Of a DNA stretch of 64,000 nucleotides, positions 11,023 to 24,599 are shown one piece after another; within the stretch, counting starts at the first letter, position 1, and every line of letters starts with the position of its first letter. The position numbers and the translations under genes are program-made. The notes beneath the pieces were generated by a model. The model did no database searches. It saw only the letters and a list, made by a program, of their open reading frames with translations, and had not been told where the DNA came from. The stretch comes from Dastarcus helophoroides (taxonomy: Eukaryota > Arthropoda > Insecta > Coleoptera > Bothrideridae): NCBI GenBank assembly GCA_028583605.1, contig CM053328.1:7402836-7466835 (forward strand), read 5' to 3'.

Positions 11023-13840
11023 TGTGATTATATTCGGTCTCGTCTCGTAAATGAGATAAATTGTGGATATTTAGAGTATGTTGCAAAAAATAAACCGTAG
11101 CAAATCACTAAATTGGAAAGAGTATATTAATTAAGCGAAATAAATAAACTGCTTATATTACATCTGAATAATTGGGTTCTAACCAGATATTATGTCAGTC
11201 GTGGCCACAAAAATATTAGGGTTTAAGTTGAAGAAAAAGGTAGTCCTAAGAGGGGTTGCCTACGATTTCTCGAGAGGTTTGAAGTCTGAATTCAAAACTC
11301 AGTCTGATCTTCCAATAAAAAGTTTTATTAATATCTATAGCAAAGGATCTCGAAGTATTGGACTGTGGCTGATGCCAACAGAGTAGTTAACTTTGAGATA
11401 ATGACAAAGTTTTTTTTTTTGTATCTTCAAACCTGTCGAGAAATGTTAAGACTACCGAAGTATTTGAAAGACGAAGGTATTTGAGTGTACCGGGTCTAAG
11501 CATATCAACCTCTTCGAAAAATGTTGGAATCTGAAGTTCTGGCATAGATTTGGACCGGCCTTCTGGGCTAATAATGAACCAAAAAGAGTTAAGAGAGCTA
11601 AATACAGATGTAAAAGCATTCCTTGAGAACGCTGTTTTGTAGAAATATTTACTTGATAAAAGACTGTTCTCAAGGAAAGCTGGGTTGTTAATGGTTGAGG
11701 AGTGCTGCCCAAGGAAAGTAAATCTACGACCACTGTGTCCTTAGCTGAGCCACTTACAAATCCTTTGAAGAGGCAGAGAATGATAAAAGAAAGGGAAAAG
11801 CGAAAAGGTGTAGAATAAACTGATGATCAACGCGTCTATAGAACTGGCTTCCTGGGTCACTGATCCTGAAAAAGTAAACCTTACTTTTCGTATTTATGCG
11901 GCTAGCAATTAAATTAATGACCAAGGAGCCCAATTTTCGAGTCAAGAGTCGAAATGCGTATTTTGCAGTGACCGTCCTGTATCCACTTATAACCCGTTTT
12001 AAGTTTTATCTGCCTCCACATTTTCTGTTGACTTCATGTAAAATGGAATAATGATTATACTTTGAAACTCGCACCCTTTCCAAATTGATTGAGTGAAAAT
12101 GTTTAATTGTGTACACTATCCATGTCACTTACCATTCACGCATCATATTGCGGTAGTCCTATAAATCCTACAGAGAACTGAACAGTTTTTTAATTGTTTG
12201 GTATACCATTTCTGTTCCAAAAATTGACTTAGAAGTTCTAAATAATTGATGGGATGGGTCTTGCCTTTCTCGGGCCAAAAACCGAGAGAACATCCGGCGA
12301 AATATTTCCATAACGAATGCGTCTTTCTGTAGAGAGTGTTACCATATTTCAAGTTTTCTAGCTGCCAATAAATGCTAGAAATCGAGCCGATTGCAGGGAG
12401 CGTTGTAATTTTCCTGGCTTCTGTTGAGCGCTAAAAAATTTATGTGTTCGACAAGTTTGATGTACCAGAAAGCCATAGTTTAAAGCTGGGCAAACTGACA
12501 CCAAGTTTTCCCTTAATGTAAGGAAACATTCTGCGTTGTCATAATTGTTTTGTTTGTTTTAGAGTGAGATGGAACAACCACTTTTTTCAAATTGAATTGA
12601 GATACTGAAGAGTTAAAAAACACACCTAAATAGACTCATTTATTAACTGGGAGCAAACACCTGTTGCTATAGCTATAATTGAAAGTAAATTGAGATACTT
12701 AGGTCTGAAGAATTGCGATAATTGATAATGAGACCCCAATGTTACAATTAGTTTATTGTTTGAAATAAAACGGAGACACTACCTTTATAAGAACTACCCA
12801 TGGAGATAATCATTCAAAAAGACTAAGGGCATCAGTTTTTCTTATTTTTTGAATGCATCTATTATTAGGGCAAAATTTATACCAAAATAAACACAAGTAT
12901 ATTCGTTCATTTTGCCACTGAATGAAAATCTGAATCATTGAGGAGAGGAAATGGGTGTTTTCCAAGTCAAGTTGTGTCAAAATAATTTAACTAAATTGAG
13001 CTAGTAGCGACCCTACAATCTTCCATTTCATAATGGCTTTTCAAACTTAGTATGAAACGAAAGAATATAAGATTTGAATAATTGAACACGAGACATTACT
13101 ACAATGATTTGCATCTTCTGAAGTTATCGCCCCCTAATAAATATTACAGAACTTCGGAGGCCAATCTCACTCGAAAGCTTCAAACCACAAAATAAAATGT
13201 GCTTAAAACGCTTTCCTTCTTGACTGAGGTACTAAATTAAGCTGACTGATGATGGCGTTGTACAACCTACACTTAAAATTCCCAGATATTAAAAAATCGG
13301 GGACCACCAACTCCATATTTCGTATAACCACAATCCTCACGCAGATATTCATACATAGGGAGGCTGTTAAGAGAAAGGTTACAATGAGTTCAAGTGCACG
13401 GATGGCAATTTATGAATGTTACGTGATAAATTTCACTTTTATTTGACTTGTAACGTTTTCTCTTCATTACATAAGCCGTAAACTTGACTTTATATCTTGA
13501 ACTTGACACTTGCATTACACTGTTACATGGCCGCAGATCGTTTTCATCATTGCGATAAACGCAAATGCGAAAATAACAGACTCGGTTGGGTTTTTTCCGA
13601 AAAGATAGGCGGAAAACATGCTAAATCTTCTCATATTTCCAATGCGGGATGTCTAAGGAAACATTGGGAGACCGCGATAGAAGAAATAAATATGAATATG
13701 CGACGTGAAATATGGAAAGCGTGGACAATAACAGAAAGTGATATCCAACATTCGAGAGGTTGTTATATTCATTCTGCAAGTCCCAACCGGGATTAATGCT
13801 TTAAAAAAAAATTACGCGAACTTTCATACTTCAATCCTAA
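11023..13840. other. Non-coding or unassigned stretch
   Basis: Several short open frames exist, the longest being 99 codons on plus at 13497-13796 (CDKRKCENNRLGWVFSEKIG). None carries a domain I recognise or convincing splice sites. Composition is mixed and not obviously satellite. Confidence 0.4.
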
Positions 13841-13869
13841 ATTAGATTAGATTAGATTAGATTAGATTA
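13841..13869. repeat. (ATTAG)n microsatellite, LINE 3' tail
   Basis: About six ATTAG units on plus, (CTAAT)n on minus, terminate the 3' side of the LINE. The unit is a permutation of TTAGA, not the arthropod telomere repeat TTAGG. Confidence 0.8.
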
Positions 13870-13944
13870 TACATGGGTCGTTTTGTGTTTGTTTTCGTCC
13901 TCTCTCACCTCGACCTAAGGAGATATTTTGAGCATACCCTAATC

Positions 13945-16805
13945 CAGGCCCGCAACCAGGGGGGGCTAGGGGGCTGCAGCCCCCCCCCAAAATTTTTTGG
14001 CTTCACACTAGATAGAACTGAATTTTCCAGATGTGCTACCTTTTTAAAAACCATTTTTAATGGATCATTTTGTGTTCGTACCGAAATGCAAGGATGTTTT
14101 TTTTCAAATTTGGCGCCATTTCTTTTTATTAGAGACCAATTTTAAGCACAATCAAGCAAGGTAAAAAGGTGAGCAAAATGTTAAATTAGGCAAAAACGGA
14201 AAGCTAAAGAAAGGCACCAAAAAGGTAAAATACTCTAAGGCATTAACAGGCCAAAACTAACAATTAACAAAAAAAAAACATTTTAACATCTCAGGCGAAA
14301 TTAGAAAAAATAATAGATTTTAGGTTATACTCAGGATATTCAGAAGGAGTATAACATTTTCAAATGAAGAAGCTCTTAAAATTTCGAGTTCATTCTCGAA
14401 TTTTCGCCCTAAACCTTAAAATTTTTACCTTAAACTTATTCGATTTTTTCCAAAATTTTGACATTTAAATCTGAGATTTCGTTTCTAGAAAAATGTAGAC
14501 TTTTCTTGAAATTTCTTTTTTTTATTTGAAATTTCAATCTTACGTTTTGAATTTTATTAAAATAATGTTGAATTTGCAAGTTTTTCAAGCTTAAATTCCC
14601 TATTTTAAAAAAAATTCAAATTTTGCGAAGAACTGGAAATTTATACAAGCGATTTTTCGAGATTTTACACCAAATTTTGAGAAAAACTTGTATTTTGTAA
14701 TAATAGTTTTACAGTTTTGGAATTTAAAAATTTAAATTTTTAATTCGGTTTTTGAATAAAATTTTGAATGTTAGGCCTTTTACTAAAAAATCAAAATATC
14801 TTATAGGCCATTATTTTGAGAAGATATTTTTTAATAAGTTATTTTTATGAATTTCTTCTGTAACTTTTCTAACATGGCCATTAAACTTTAAAAAAAATGT
14901 CTAAAATGTCGATTCTTTTATAAATTTCGAGTTTTACACTAAAACTTGAGCATTTTTAAGTTGGAAAATTCAGAATTTTATTAATAACCTTAACCCATCA
15001 GCTTAATTCAAAATTTTTTGTTATGAAGTTGATTTGTTTATACTTCGATTACGATTTCGAAAATTCGACTTTTTTCTCCAAAATTCGAATTCCAAGTGAA
15101 AACTTCCAAAAAAATATTGAAATTTCTATCTTAGTTATCAAATATCAACTTAAGTTAAGAATTTATTTTACTTTTAATCACGACATTCCAACTTTAAATT
15201 CATATTTTTAGAAAAACTTGATAAATAAAATGTTTACGACTAGTTTAAAAATGTCAAGATAAAAGTCGAAATTTTGAAAAAAAAATGAGCTTAATCACTT
15301 AAGTTTATTTTTCAAAATTTTTACATTAGCACTGGTTCAAAATTCAGACTTTTCCAAAATATTCTGACTTTCTAGACATTTAATTTATAAGAAATCCCCT
15401 GGCCATTTTGAGAAAACACTAAAAGTTTCAGGAAATATCAAAGTTTATTTTTTGAATTTTGTTTGAAGACAAAATGTTAAGTGTTATTATTTTTTGTTAA
15501 TATATTTTATCTTTTGGTAATGATAGATGTTTTTTAGAAAATTTTGACTTCAAACCTTTTTTTTTCAAAAATTATGGCTTATTTTTTCTTCGGATTTAGA
15601 GAGTAATTCTAAATGTTAACTTATTTCTAAAATTTCGAATTTGAAAAATTAAAAATTTCGATTTCGAACAGATCACATTAAGAATTAACATATCCTAATT
15701 TTGTTCGAAAATTCGCGTTTTTAAAAAAGTTAATGTTTTCAGAAATGTTTAATAATGAATGTTGGTTATTTTTAAGTATAAACAGGGGTCGTAATTAAAC
15801 TTTTTTAGAACGAGTTTGTCCACTCTAAATGTAGACTTTTCTGGACATTTCGAATTAAAATTCCAAAGTCAAAAACTCAAGATTAAATTCAGAATTTCGA
15901 TATCTGACGTTTTTCACAAAAATTTTGGCGAAATTTTTAGGTTTCTAGAAAGAATCGAAGTTTAAAAAAATATTTGTGGGTTTGAAGTAAATACCAAGAT
16001 TTTAAACTTTGAATTTTGAGAAAAAAAATTAAAAGTATTAACATACTTCACATTTAGCAAAAAATCTAATTCAATTTGAAAATTTCCAAAAAAGGTCGAA
16101 ATTTTAAGATTAAAGGTAAAACTTACAAAAAAACGATAAAGAACTGTATAGCAAAAACTTTTTTTAAAAATTCGGAAGAATCAAATGCACTTCGACATTG
16201 CAAATTCAGATAGCAAAAATAATTCCCAAAATTGCCCGAAATAAAAAGCCTGGGAATTGAAGTTGTTGCCAGTTAGAAAAAAATTGGACGCGAAACTTGA
16301 ACTTAAAAAAAAACATCTAATCTTCCAGAATTTAGGAAGAATATCAAAATTCTAAATGTTCGGGTGCAAACTTTAAGTTTGAGATAAAAGTTAAAATTAT
16401 GAATTTCATCGAAATTTGAAAAAAATTAAAAAAAAAAAAGGTTTTTCTCCAGCTGACTTCAAACTATGTCTTTAAATAGAGCACTTTCTATAGGCATTTT
16501 TCATACAAAACTGCAGGTTATAGAAGTCAAAAATAATTTTTAGAAAAGGAATATCTTTCAAGTCATTTTATCATCTTACCCACACATCTGCTTTTATTTG
16601 GAAATTAAATTAAGATAAATAGGCAACGTTGTTGTTAAATTACTTGTTAGAATGTTAGAAGAGTTAGACAATAATAATATTAATAGTAAAGTAGTATTGG
16701 ACCGTGGCTATGAGCTCTAACCTAAACGCAAACAAAGACTAGGTAGTTTTAGCAGAAGGATCGCAGCCCTCTCCCCCCTCGAAAAAAACCCTGCTTACGG
16801 GCATG
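13945..16805. mobile_element. Non-autonomous hAT carrying AT-rich filler
   Basis: The left end is CAGGCCCGCAACCAGGG. The right end read inward is CATGCCCGTAAGCAGGG, matching at 14 of 17 positions. Both sides are flanked by a perfect 8-bp duplication, CCCTAATC (13937-13944 and 16806-16813), the hAT hallmark. Subterminal GC-rich blocks follow (GGCTGCAGCCCCC at left, TCGCAGCCCTCTCCCCC at right). The 2.7-kb interior is degenerate A/T-rich filler with AAAATTTCGA-type words and has no transposase. It disrupts the 3' UTR of the RNase H LINE and is therefore younger than it. Confidence 0.9.
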
Positions 16806-16849
16806 CCCTAATCTATGTAATTCCTAGGTTCAAACTCTTGTAAAAGTTT

Positions 16850-18495
16850 ATTATTGAGTTTTTCCACATTTGAGTTGTTTAAGGACGCCCATCCGAGCTG
16901 GAAGCGTCTTTTGCATCGCACTTGCGTAGCACATGTTCTGCAGTCTCCACAGCTTCTGTGCAAAAACGACATAGGTCTATTTCAGCTTGACCCGTTTTCT
17001 TGAGGTGGTACCTCATAGGGCAACATCCTGTTAAGAGGCAGGTTAGTACCCTCAATTCGGATTTGCTGAGTTCTAAGCAGACCTTTGTCTTTTCAAACGT
17101 TCCAGATATGAATCTTTTCGCCTGTCGTAGTCCTGGATATGATCTCCAGTGGCAAATTCTTGACTTTGCTTCCCATTTTTTGACCCCATTGCTAATTTGA
17201 CTTTTAAAAAAACCAAAAGCGGGTTTAGGTCCAAGAACTGACGATGCAGATCCTTCTCTAGCGAGTTGATTCGCAACTTCATTCCCTTGTTGATCCTGTT
17301 GTGTTTAGATAGTTGCTTTAGAGTTTGTTGACAATCTGAAACTAGCTTGCAGCTGCTAAGAGACTTATATGCCGCTTGACTGTCAGAATTAATGTAGATC
17401 TTTGTTCCTGTCAGTTTCTTCGAAGACACTCGGAGGCGCTTAGTTCTATTGCATGGATTTCAGTTTGAAAGACGGTTGGGTCTTTTCCTAATTTAGAGAA
17501 CCTATATAGTTAGAGCAATACATTCCCACTCCAGCCCTATGTGCTGTCTTTGGTCCATCTGTAAGGCAGATGCATAATTTGTGTTTTTCTTCAGATATTG
17601 ATTAAGCGTCAATGTGGCTATTTAAGTCCACTTCAAAGGAATGATCAAATTCGTACCTGGGTTGCATATAATCATAAACCGATCTTGCTAAAATCATAGG
17701 GCTACATTCCTTGAGGATTCCCATGTGACCGGCGAAGTCTTCTTTAAATTGTTTTAATTGCAGTAATCTTGAGGCTTCCTTGATCACCTTCCTCTTCACT
17801 AAAAAGTGGAAAGGAGTTAGACCTAGCATTACCTTTATTGCTGCTGTTGGCAGTGCGCCTGTTATGCCCAAACATGCGTACTTTTGAACTATGTTCAGTT
17901 GGTTTTGTGCTGTCTTTTTCGATATTTTTGGCCACCCTACTAAAGAAGCGTATGTAATTATCCTATATGATTAGTAGATCATTTTCGGTTTCAGATCCCA
18001 GGTTTTGCTGAATAATCTGCGGTACGTCCAGAACGCTGTCGTGGCTCGCTTGGTTATTCGAGTCAAATAAGGATTCAAGGTAGACTTTTGGTCTAGAACT
18101 ATTCCTAGATATTTAGTCTCACTTGAGAAGTTAAGCTGAACTTCATTTATAGTTGGAGCTGTTAGATTTAGCCTCCTTCTCTTCGTCATTTTTTCTATTG
18201 TTTTATTTGGGTTTACACTTAACCCTTGTTTTGAACACCAGTTGTCAATGGTGTTTAGGGCTTTTTGCATTAAATCCGACAGAATTTTTTCGTTTTTGCT
18301 CCTAATAATGACAATAATATCATCTGCATCATCTATTGCTTTAAAGCCCGAGTAATGTAGTATATTTAGGAGGTCATCAACCACGATGGACCACACCAGT
18401 GGAGATAAAACACCTCCTTGGGGACAATCCCTTGCTGCACGCACTGTGACTGAATTACTGCCTAAGGTTGCTTTGATTCTCCTACCATTTAACAT
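16850..18495 (-). pseudogene. LINE RT and RNase H coding remnant
   Basis: From 18495 downward the minus strand encodes RT motifs DCPQGGVLSPLVW and a catalytic box written IDDADDIIVI. The two catalytic aspartates remain but the usual tyrosine is replaced. FSSETKYLGIVLD follows. Further downstream are weak thumb-region pieces. At 17429-17330 comes an RNase H block (KIYINSDSQAAYKSLSS). Near 17040-16880 a C-terminal zinc-knuckle-like segment reads CRFCTEAVETAEHVL. Several frameshifts and stops separate the pieces. RNase H plus this C-terminus fits I/Loa/R1-group LINEs; I do not choose between them. The RT N-terminus and endonuclease are missing. Confidence 0.8.
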
Positions 18496-18711
18496 GGAGA
18501 CGATCCAGTTGATAGTAGGTTTCTCAAAACCTTTTTTGCTAGCTGCTGCCTTTAAGAATTCTATGAGGTGTTATCAAAAGCACCCTCTATGTCTATACTT
18601 CAATTCTACTTACACACTAAACTACGTATCCTATTTTCCGAAATCTCAATCAAAACTAATAAATAAAAATCTACATACAATGAATTTAAAAGTTCTATTC
18701 TTGAAGTGAGC

Positions 18712-18903
18712 GAATTTGGATAGAGGATAAACTTTTCCCGTTATCATCACGCGTGGCCATCACGCGTTACCAACATGCCCTAATCTTAAAGCCGTATGTT
18801 ATACTTTTAACATTGCGTGATCGGCAACGGGGTTTGAACCCGCGACCTCTTAAGCAAATCAAACGAAAAGGGCAGGCCTAACCAACTAGCTATCAGTGGA
18901 GTG
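18712..18903 (-). mobile_element. tRNA-derived SINE
   Basis: On minus there is an A-box-like TAGCTAGTTGGTTAGG (18877-18892) and a perfect B box GGTTCAAACCC (18830-18840), spaced as in tRNA genes. These form an internal RNA polymerase III promoter. The acceptor stem halves do not pair, so it is not a functional tRNA. About 100 bases of unrelated body follow, including GGCCACGCGTGATGATAACG, to an unclear 3' end. Confidence 0.65.
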
Positions 18904-19239
18904 TTCTTCATGGAAGCTAGCTTATAAAATAAAAATGTCTATTTTCGTTCATGTTTTATTGGCTTTTTCTTCGCCAATTCTAGATTTTCAGAAACCTTTC
19001 TATTAAGGAACTAGCGAGAACTAATAAAACATGAATAAAAATACCAATGCTTTGCAAAGAAGATACACAGAATATACAAAAATATTCGTTTTATTTTAAA
19101 ATTGCTTTTTTTACACAACAGCTGCGACCTCTCTTTAATGATATTAGTTACGCTTACGATCGAAATTTAACAATTGTATCTATAAAATAACAAATTCAAC
19201 TTATTTTTGACATAATTGATCGGAATTTATTTGTGTACA

Positions 19240-22200
19240 AACTTTTAAGGAGCGAAATATTATAAACATTTTGTATGTTATTGAAAATATCGACATTTTT
19301 TAAAATTGTTTTTTTAAAAGTGGAATGTTTTCAAAATTATAACTTTTTTTGAACAATTTAACATTTTTAAATTTCAATTTACTATTTAAAATTTCCACTC
19401 TTTACGAAATTGAGATATTTCAAAATATTACCTTTTCCAAAACTTTCTTGTTCAAACTTTCATCTCGTGTAAATTTTGACCTTATCAAAATTTCAATTTT
19501 TTTAATTAAATGTCATCTTTTTAAGTCCGGCTTCTGGTAAAAGCTTCGATATTTAATCCATTAAAATTTTTCAAATTCCAAAATTTCTGTTTTCTTGAAA
19601 TTTAGTAATTTTGATTATTTTTCCAAATTTTTTTACTTTTAATGTCGAAATTTAGAATATTTCGTTTTCGACTTTTTCGAAAAATTCGACTTCTGCTGAA
19701 AATTTAATCTTTTTTTGAAGATGCAAACTGTTTTTCAAAAAAAAAATTACTTTTTTTTGAAAATTTCTAATATTCTGAAAATATTAACTTTTTTAAAAAT
19801 TTCGACTTTGTTGCAAATTCAGACGACGAAAGCGTCAATTTTTTCAAAATTTGTGCCTTTCCTTGAAATTCTGACTAAACATTTTTACTTTCTTCAAAAT
19901 ATTGATTTCTTTTTAAATTTTTCACTTTTTTCCAAATTCGACTTTTTCTAAATTACAACTTTTTTGAAAAATTACTCCTTGTTGATAATTTGAAACCATT
20001 TACTTGTAAATATCACTATTCATTATTTCTTTAAAAAATATACAGAAATACCTTTTTTAATAATATTTACCGAAGATTTCGACTTTGTTGAGAATTAAGA
20101 ATAAAAGATATCGACAATTTCGGCTTTTTTTTGAAATTTAAAATAAAAATTTTTACGAAAATTTCAGTTATTTAAAAAATCTTGACTTTTTTGAATAAAA
20201 TTTACACTTTTTCTCGAAATTTTTACTTACGTTTAAATTTTCGACATTTCTGAAAATTTGATATTTTCTAAAATTTAGTTTTTTGTCGTGACATTTTGAC
20301 CACTTTTTAAAAATGTCCAAGTTTTTCAAAAATTCATCATTTTCTGAAATTATGAATTTTGTTTGAAAATTTTGATTTAAAATTTGGATTTTTTTTTGAA
20401 AGAAGGCTTTTTTTCGAAAAGTTAGACTTTTGTCAAAATTTCAAATTGTTCTCAAAATTTCAATTTTTTTCTCAAAATTTCAATTTTTTTTAAATTTCAA
20501 TATTTTTTCGAAATTGTAATTTTGTAAATTTTAAAGTTCTTTAAAAAATTTAACTTTTGTCGAAAATTTGGATTTATTTTGAAAATTCGACCTTTTAAAT
20601 TTGGATTTATTATTGAAAATTTCGACTTTTTTTGACAGTTTAGAAATTTCAACATATTAATTTTTCAAAACTGTTTTTTCTTTAACATTTTCGCAACGTC
20701 GACTTTTTTTATTGTAAATTTGGATTTTTTTTTAAATTCTGACTTTTTAGAAAATTTCGACGTTTCTCAAAATTTTGACTATTTCTTCATGTTTTAACTT
20801 TTACTGAAAATTTCTATTTGATTTTTTCTAAAATCTACCTTTTTGTCGTGACCATTTTTTAAAAATGTCCAAGTTTATTGAAAATTCAAGTTTTTCTGTT
20901 TTGAATTTTTTAAAAATTTTGAATTAAAATTTCAAATTTTTTTTTGAAAAGTAGGCTTCTTTTCGAAAAATTAGACTTTTATCAAAATTTCGACTTTTTC
21001 CCAAAATTTCAATTTTTTTCTCAAAATTTCAAATTTTTCTTAAAATTTCGATTATCTTCATAATTTTTAAAATTCTTTGAAAAATTTTGCTTTTGTTAAA
21101 AATTTATATTTATTTTAAAAATTTGTTTTTTAAATTTGGATTTATTAATGAAAATTTGGACTTCTTTGACAATTTGGACGTTTCAACATATTAGCTTTTC
21201 AAAACTTTCTTTTTTTCAACATTTTAACTTTTTCTCATAATGTCGACTTTTTTAACTGGAAATTTCAACTTTTTTCCGAAATTATGACTTTTTTAAATAT
21301 TTAAATATTATGTTGAGGTTTTAGATTCTAAGGATATGTTAAAAATTTCGACTTTTTCAAAAATTTGTTTTTTTTTTCTACAGTTTGGATCTTTTTCCCA
21401 AAATTTTGACTATTTTTGAGAAATGTCAATTTTTTAGAGATTTCAGGTTTTGTAGAAATTTCTACTTCTTTGAAATGTTGACTCAAAAATTTCGATCTCT
21501 TTAAAAAAAAGGAACTTTTGTTTGAAAAATTAGAATTTTTCCAAATCTTAATTTTTTCTCAAAATTTCAATGTTAATAATCTTTTTTAAAGATTGACACT
21601 CTTTTGAAAATTTTGACTTTCCAGAATTGTGAATTGAAAGTTGCGACGTTTTTTAAAAATTTCAATTTTTCAGTAAATTTTGATCTGTTGAAAAATTTGA
21701 ACTTGTTTTAAATTTTTTTAACAATTTTGACTTGCTTCGGAATTTCGAAATCTTTTGATAATCTGAACTTTTTCGAAATATAAATTTACATTTTCTTAAA
21801 ATTTCGATTTTCTTTAAATGTTGAAGTTTCAAAAACCTCAGGAAAAAATATATTTTTGCTTCAGTTCCATTTTGTGAATAAAAGGATTTTGATGATTTTG
21901 ACTTTCCAGAATTGTAACTTGAACGTTTCGACGTTTATTAAAAAATTCAATTTTTTCTGTAAGTTTTGGATTCTGTTAAAAAATTTAATTTTTAAAAATT
22001 TAAACTTGTATTAAAATGTTTTAAAAATGTTGGTACTTCTTTAAGAATTTCGACATTTTTTAAAATTCTGACATTTGATAATCAGGACTTTTTCAAAAAC
22101 TTCGAATTTTTCGAAAAATAAGTTTACATTTTTCTAAAATTTTGATTTTCTGTGTTTTAAAGATATCAGGAAAAAATATATTTTTGCTTACTTAAGTTCC

Positions 22201-22290
22201 ATTTTTTGACTGAAATAATTTTTGTGATTTTTCAACTTAGAATTTTAATTCGAAATTTTGAGTAAGGATCCAAATTTAAACTGAAAACTA
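19240..22290. repeat. T-rich degenerate satellite filler
   Basis: Three kilobases of AATTTCGACTTTTTT-type words on plus. Internal quasi-duplications are visible: a block with TTTTTGTCGTGAC...CCATTTTTTAAAAATGTCCA occurs near 20280 and again near 20840. Another with ATATTTTTGCTT...AGTTCCATTTT occurs near 21848 and 22175. No gene. Confidence 0.75.
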
Positions 22291-22300
22291 AACATTAAAG

Positions 22301-24597
22301 AAATACTTCACATTCAAAGTTTAACTTGATCTGGAATTTTTTAAATAAATGTCGACAATATCTGGATTTAAACTTAAAATTTGTAATTGTTTTCGAATAT
22401 TTTTCAACATCTTTTGGAAATTTGAATCTTCTTTTGAAATCCTGAATGTATATCGATATTTCGATTAATCGAAACAAGGCAGAAAGGAATATTATTTTTT
22501 CGATGCTAATGAAAGCAAAACTAACCACGACACGCCACTGCAAGCTATACTCTCCTCGACAAGTTTGCTTTTAACTTGTGTCTTAAATATGGTTACTATA
22601 AATTAAACTGACTATTTTGCTTTGTTCAAATTGCATTTTTAGTTTTAATTGTTTAATTGTATAATCCCTGTATAGTACAACAGTGAGTACCGTAGTAGTT
22701 TGTTCGAACTACACTAAATAGACACTGTTGTTTCCTAGTTTTGAGTTTTCACTTCTGCCGGCAGTCTCCAAGACTGTCAAAGCTTTTTTTTTTGTTTTAT
22801 ATTTCAACCCCAACCATCATGGACGCGAAACGTTAAATTATTTTCTGTAATTATTCAATCACATAAAACGTATAACTCCCTTATAATAGCAATTAAGAAT
22901 AAGGTTTAAAGTTTAAAACATTACTTTTTCGGTGATTTAGTCCATTAATTCCAAATTGCTATGTTCTTTATTGGCACACCGCATTTTTGCACTTTACTAC
23001 CAAGAATCAAAATTTCGCCAGTAATCATAATTAGACTCCGTTCACGTTAAAATTTATTTCAAGCTGGTTTTACGTGAAGCAGATTGCAATAAGGATTATG
23101 CAGTATAACTGCAAATATTATACCATATAAATATTAAAATAGCCACTTATCCATATTTCTGATTTCAGGTCGAGATTAGACAATATTATACGTTTGCGAT
23201 GAGCTTAGCAAATCGAAATTTGAAATTCTTATTTTGCTGAAATGCACAAAGGTCGCGAAATAACTTTTAAGGCATTATGGTAACAAATAGTAACTAACAG
23301 TTGAGGTCGACAATTTTAATCAAAAACCACGCCGAAAGCGTAAATTCCATGAGTGCCCATTTGGTTAAAAATCGAATATTTGGATTTAAAATAACAAGTA
23401 ACGAAATTAAAGATTTCTTCGACTTCTTAATATTCTACCTCTAAGTAATTTTTCTCTTTTTCATGAAAGTCGACTTTAACTAAATTTTTTCCTAACAATT
23501 TTAAAGATCTAATAAATTTCAAATGCAGAAATCAACACTTGCAGAAAAAAAGAAGTAATGTCAAAGTCGTTTTGCTATTAAATTGGAATTTTGAAAGATT
23601 AAGGATCAGGTCAAATCCAGGGATGCTCTTTCATAGTTAATTCAAAATTCCTTATTCTCTATCAACCAAGAAAACGCTTATATTTACACTTACTCTAAAA
23701 ATTCATTCAAACTCATTCAAGAATAGAAATAATTATTTAGATTACTAGACAAAAAGGCGATGATCTCTTTCCTGCATAAAAAGAAACAGCCTGAGACGAA
23801 ATTACTAAACTTATGGAAACTAACTGGGCTTTAGATACCAACTTGGGCAAGAAATTAAAAAGTGGTATAATATCGCACCAAAATTAGAATATACCAATTG
23901 CTGTTATCTGGTAATTCGCCAAAACTTTATCTAATTAAAGAGTCTTCCGCTAAAACAATCCCTACGCCATTGTGTACATTCAAACCTTGAAAATTAATGC
24001 AAAGTTTAATTAAATAACTGGCTGGAACGAATTTTTTATAACAGGAAACATGGCGTACAACTACCTGCTTAAAAAGAGTTCATTATCGTTCTTGTATTGA
24101 ATAAATTTGAAATGATATTTTGGTTGGCGTCTGCTCCTAAATAAAAAACTCGAGGAATTTATCTGGAACCTAACTGGAATTTTATATACTCGCTATGCGG
24201 ATTTTTGTTGGATATTGACTACGTACCAAGACGCATTGGCGGAAATTTTGTTTTATTTGTAAATCCCATAAGTGCGATGGCGTGTTGTCTAGATTTCATT
24301 TGGACGTTTCTCCTGCTGCAGACGGCACTTTGTTGTGATCATATGCTAATAGATGTTACAGATACAGATACAGATATTTAAGCAGGTGATAATTAATGAT
24401 GCATTGGTTCACATGTCAGCCTTGTTTATGTACGAAATATCAGCATGATAGTTACATTTTTACCAACTTGAAATACCTTTTGGGTGCAATAAAATTTCCA
24501 GATGAGTAATATACGACACAATGTCATTGTATAATTGCATTAACATGATAGGTTTTAATAATAGATTATTTATGGTAATAACTAAACAATTGCAAAA
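22301..24597. other. AT-rich unique sequence, no gene found
   Basis: Composition is less monotonous than the filler, but no open frame above about 80 codons, splice-bounded block, RNA gene or transposon end was recognised. A short (ACAGAT)n run lies near 24358. Could be intergenic or intronic host DNA. Confidence 0.45.
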
Positions 24598-24599
24598 TA

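Larger units (their letters stand above)
13841..18540 (-). mobile_element. RNase H-bearing LINE, 5' truncated, split by a hAT
   Basis: Read on minus, the element runs from a broken 5' edge near 18540 through RT and RNase H coding to a 3' UTR that is interrupted at 16806 by the hAT 13945-16805. It resumes at 13944 and ends in a pentanucleotide (AATCT)n tail at 13841-13869. Removing the hAT and one copy of CCCTAATC gives a continuous 3' end. Simple-repeat tails instead of poly(A) are known for several LINE clades such as I. Confidence 0.75.

Noticed and set aside
13841..13869. Telomere-like ATTAG repeat
   Set aside because: The unit is ATTAG rather than TTAGG, there are only about six copies, and it sits at the 3' end of a LINE.
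18815..18903. Functional tRNA gene
   Set aside because: A and B boxes exist but the acceptor stem does not pair and no proper anticodon arm could be drawn, so a SINE fits better.
19715..19951. Phe/Lys/Asn-rich open frames in T-rich filler
   Set aside because: Product of low-complexity sequence; such frames recur in every filler block.
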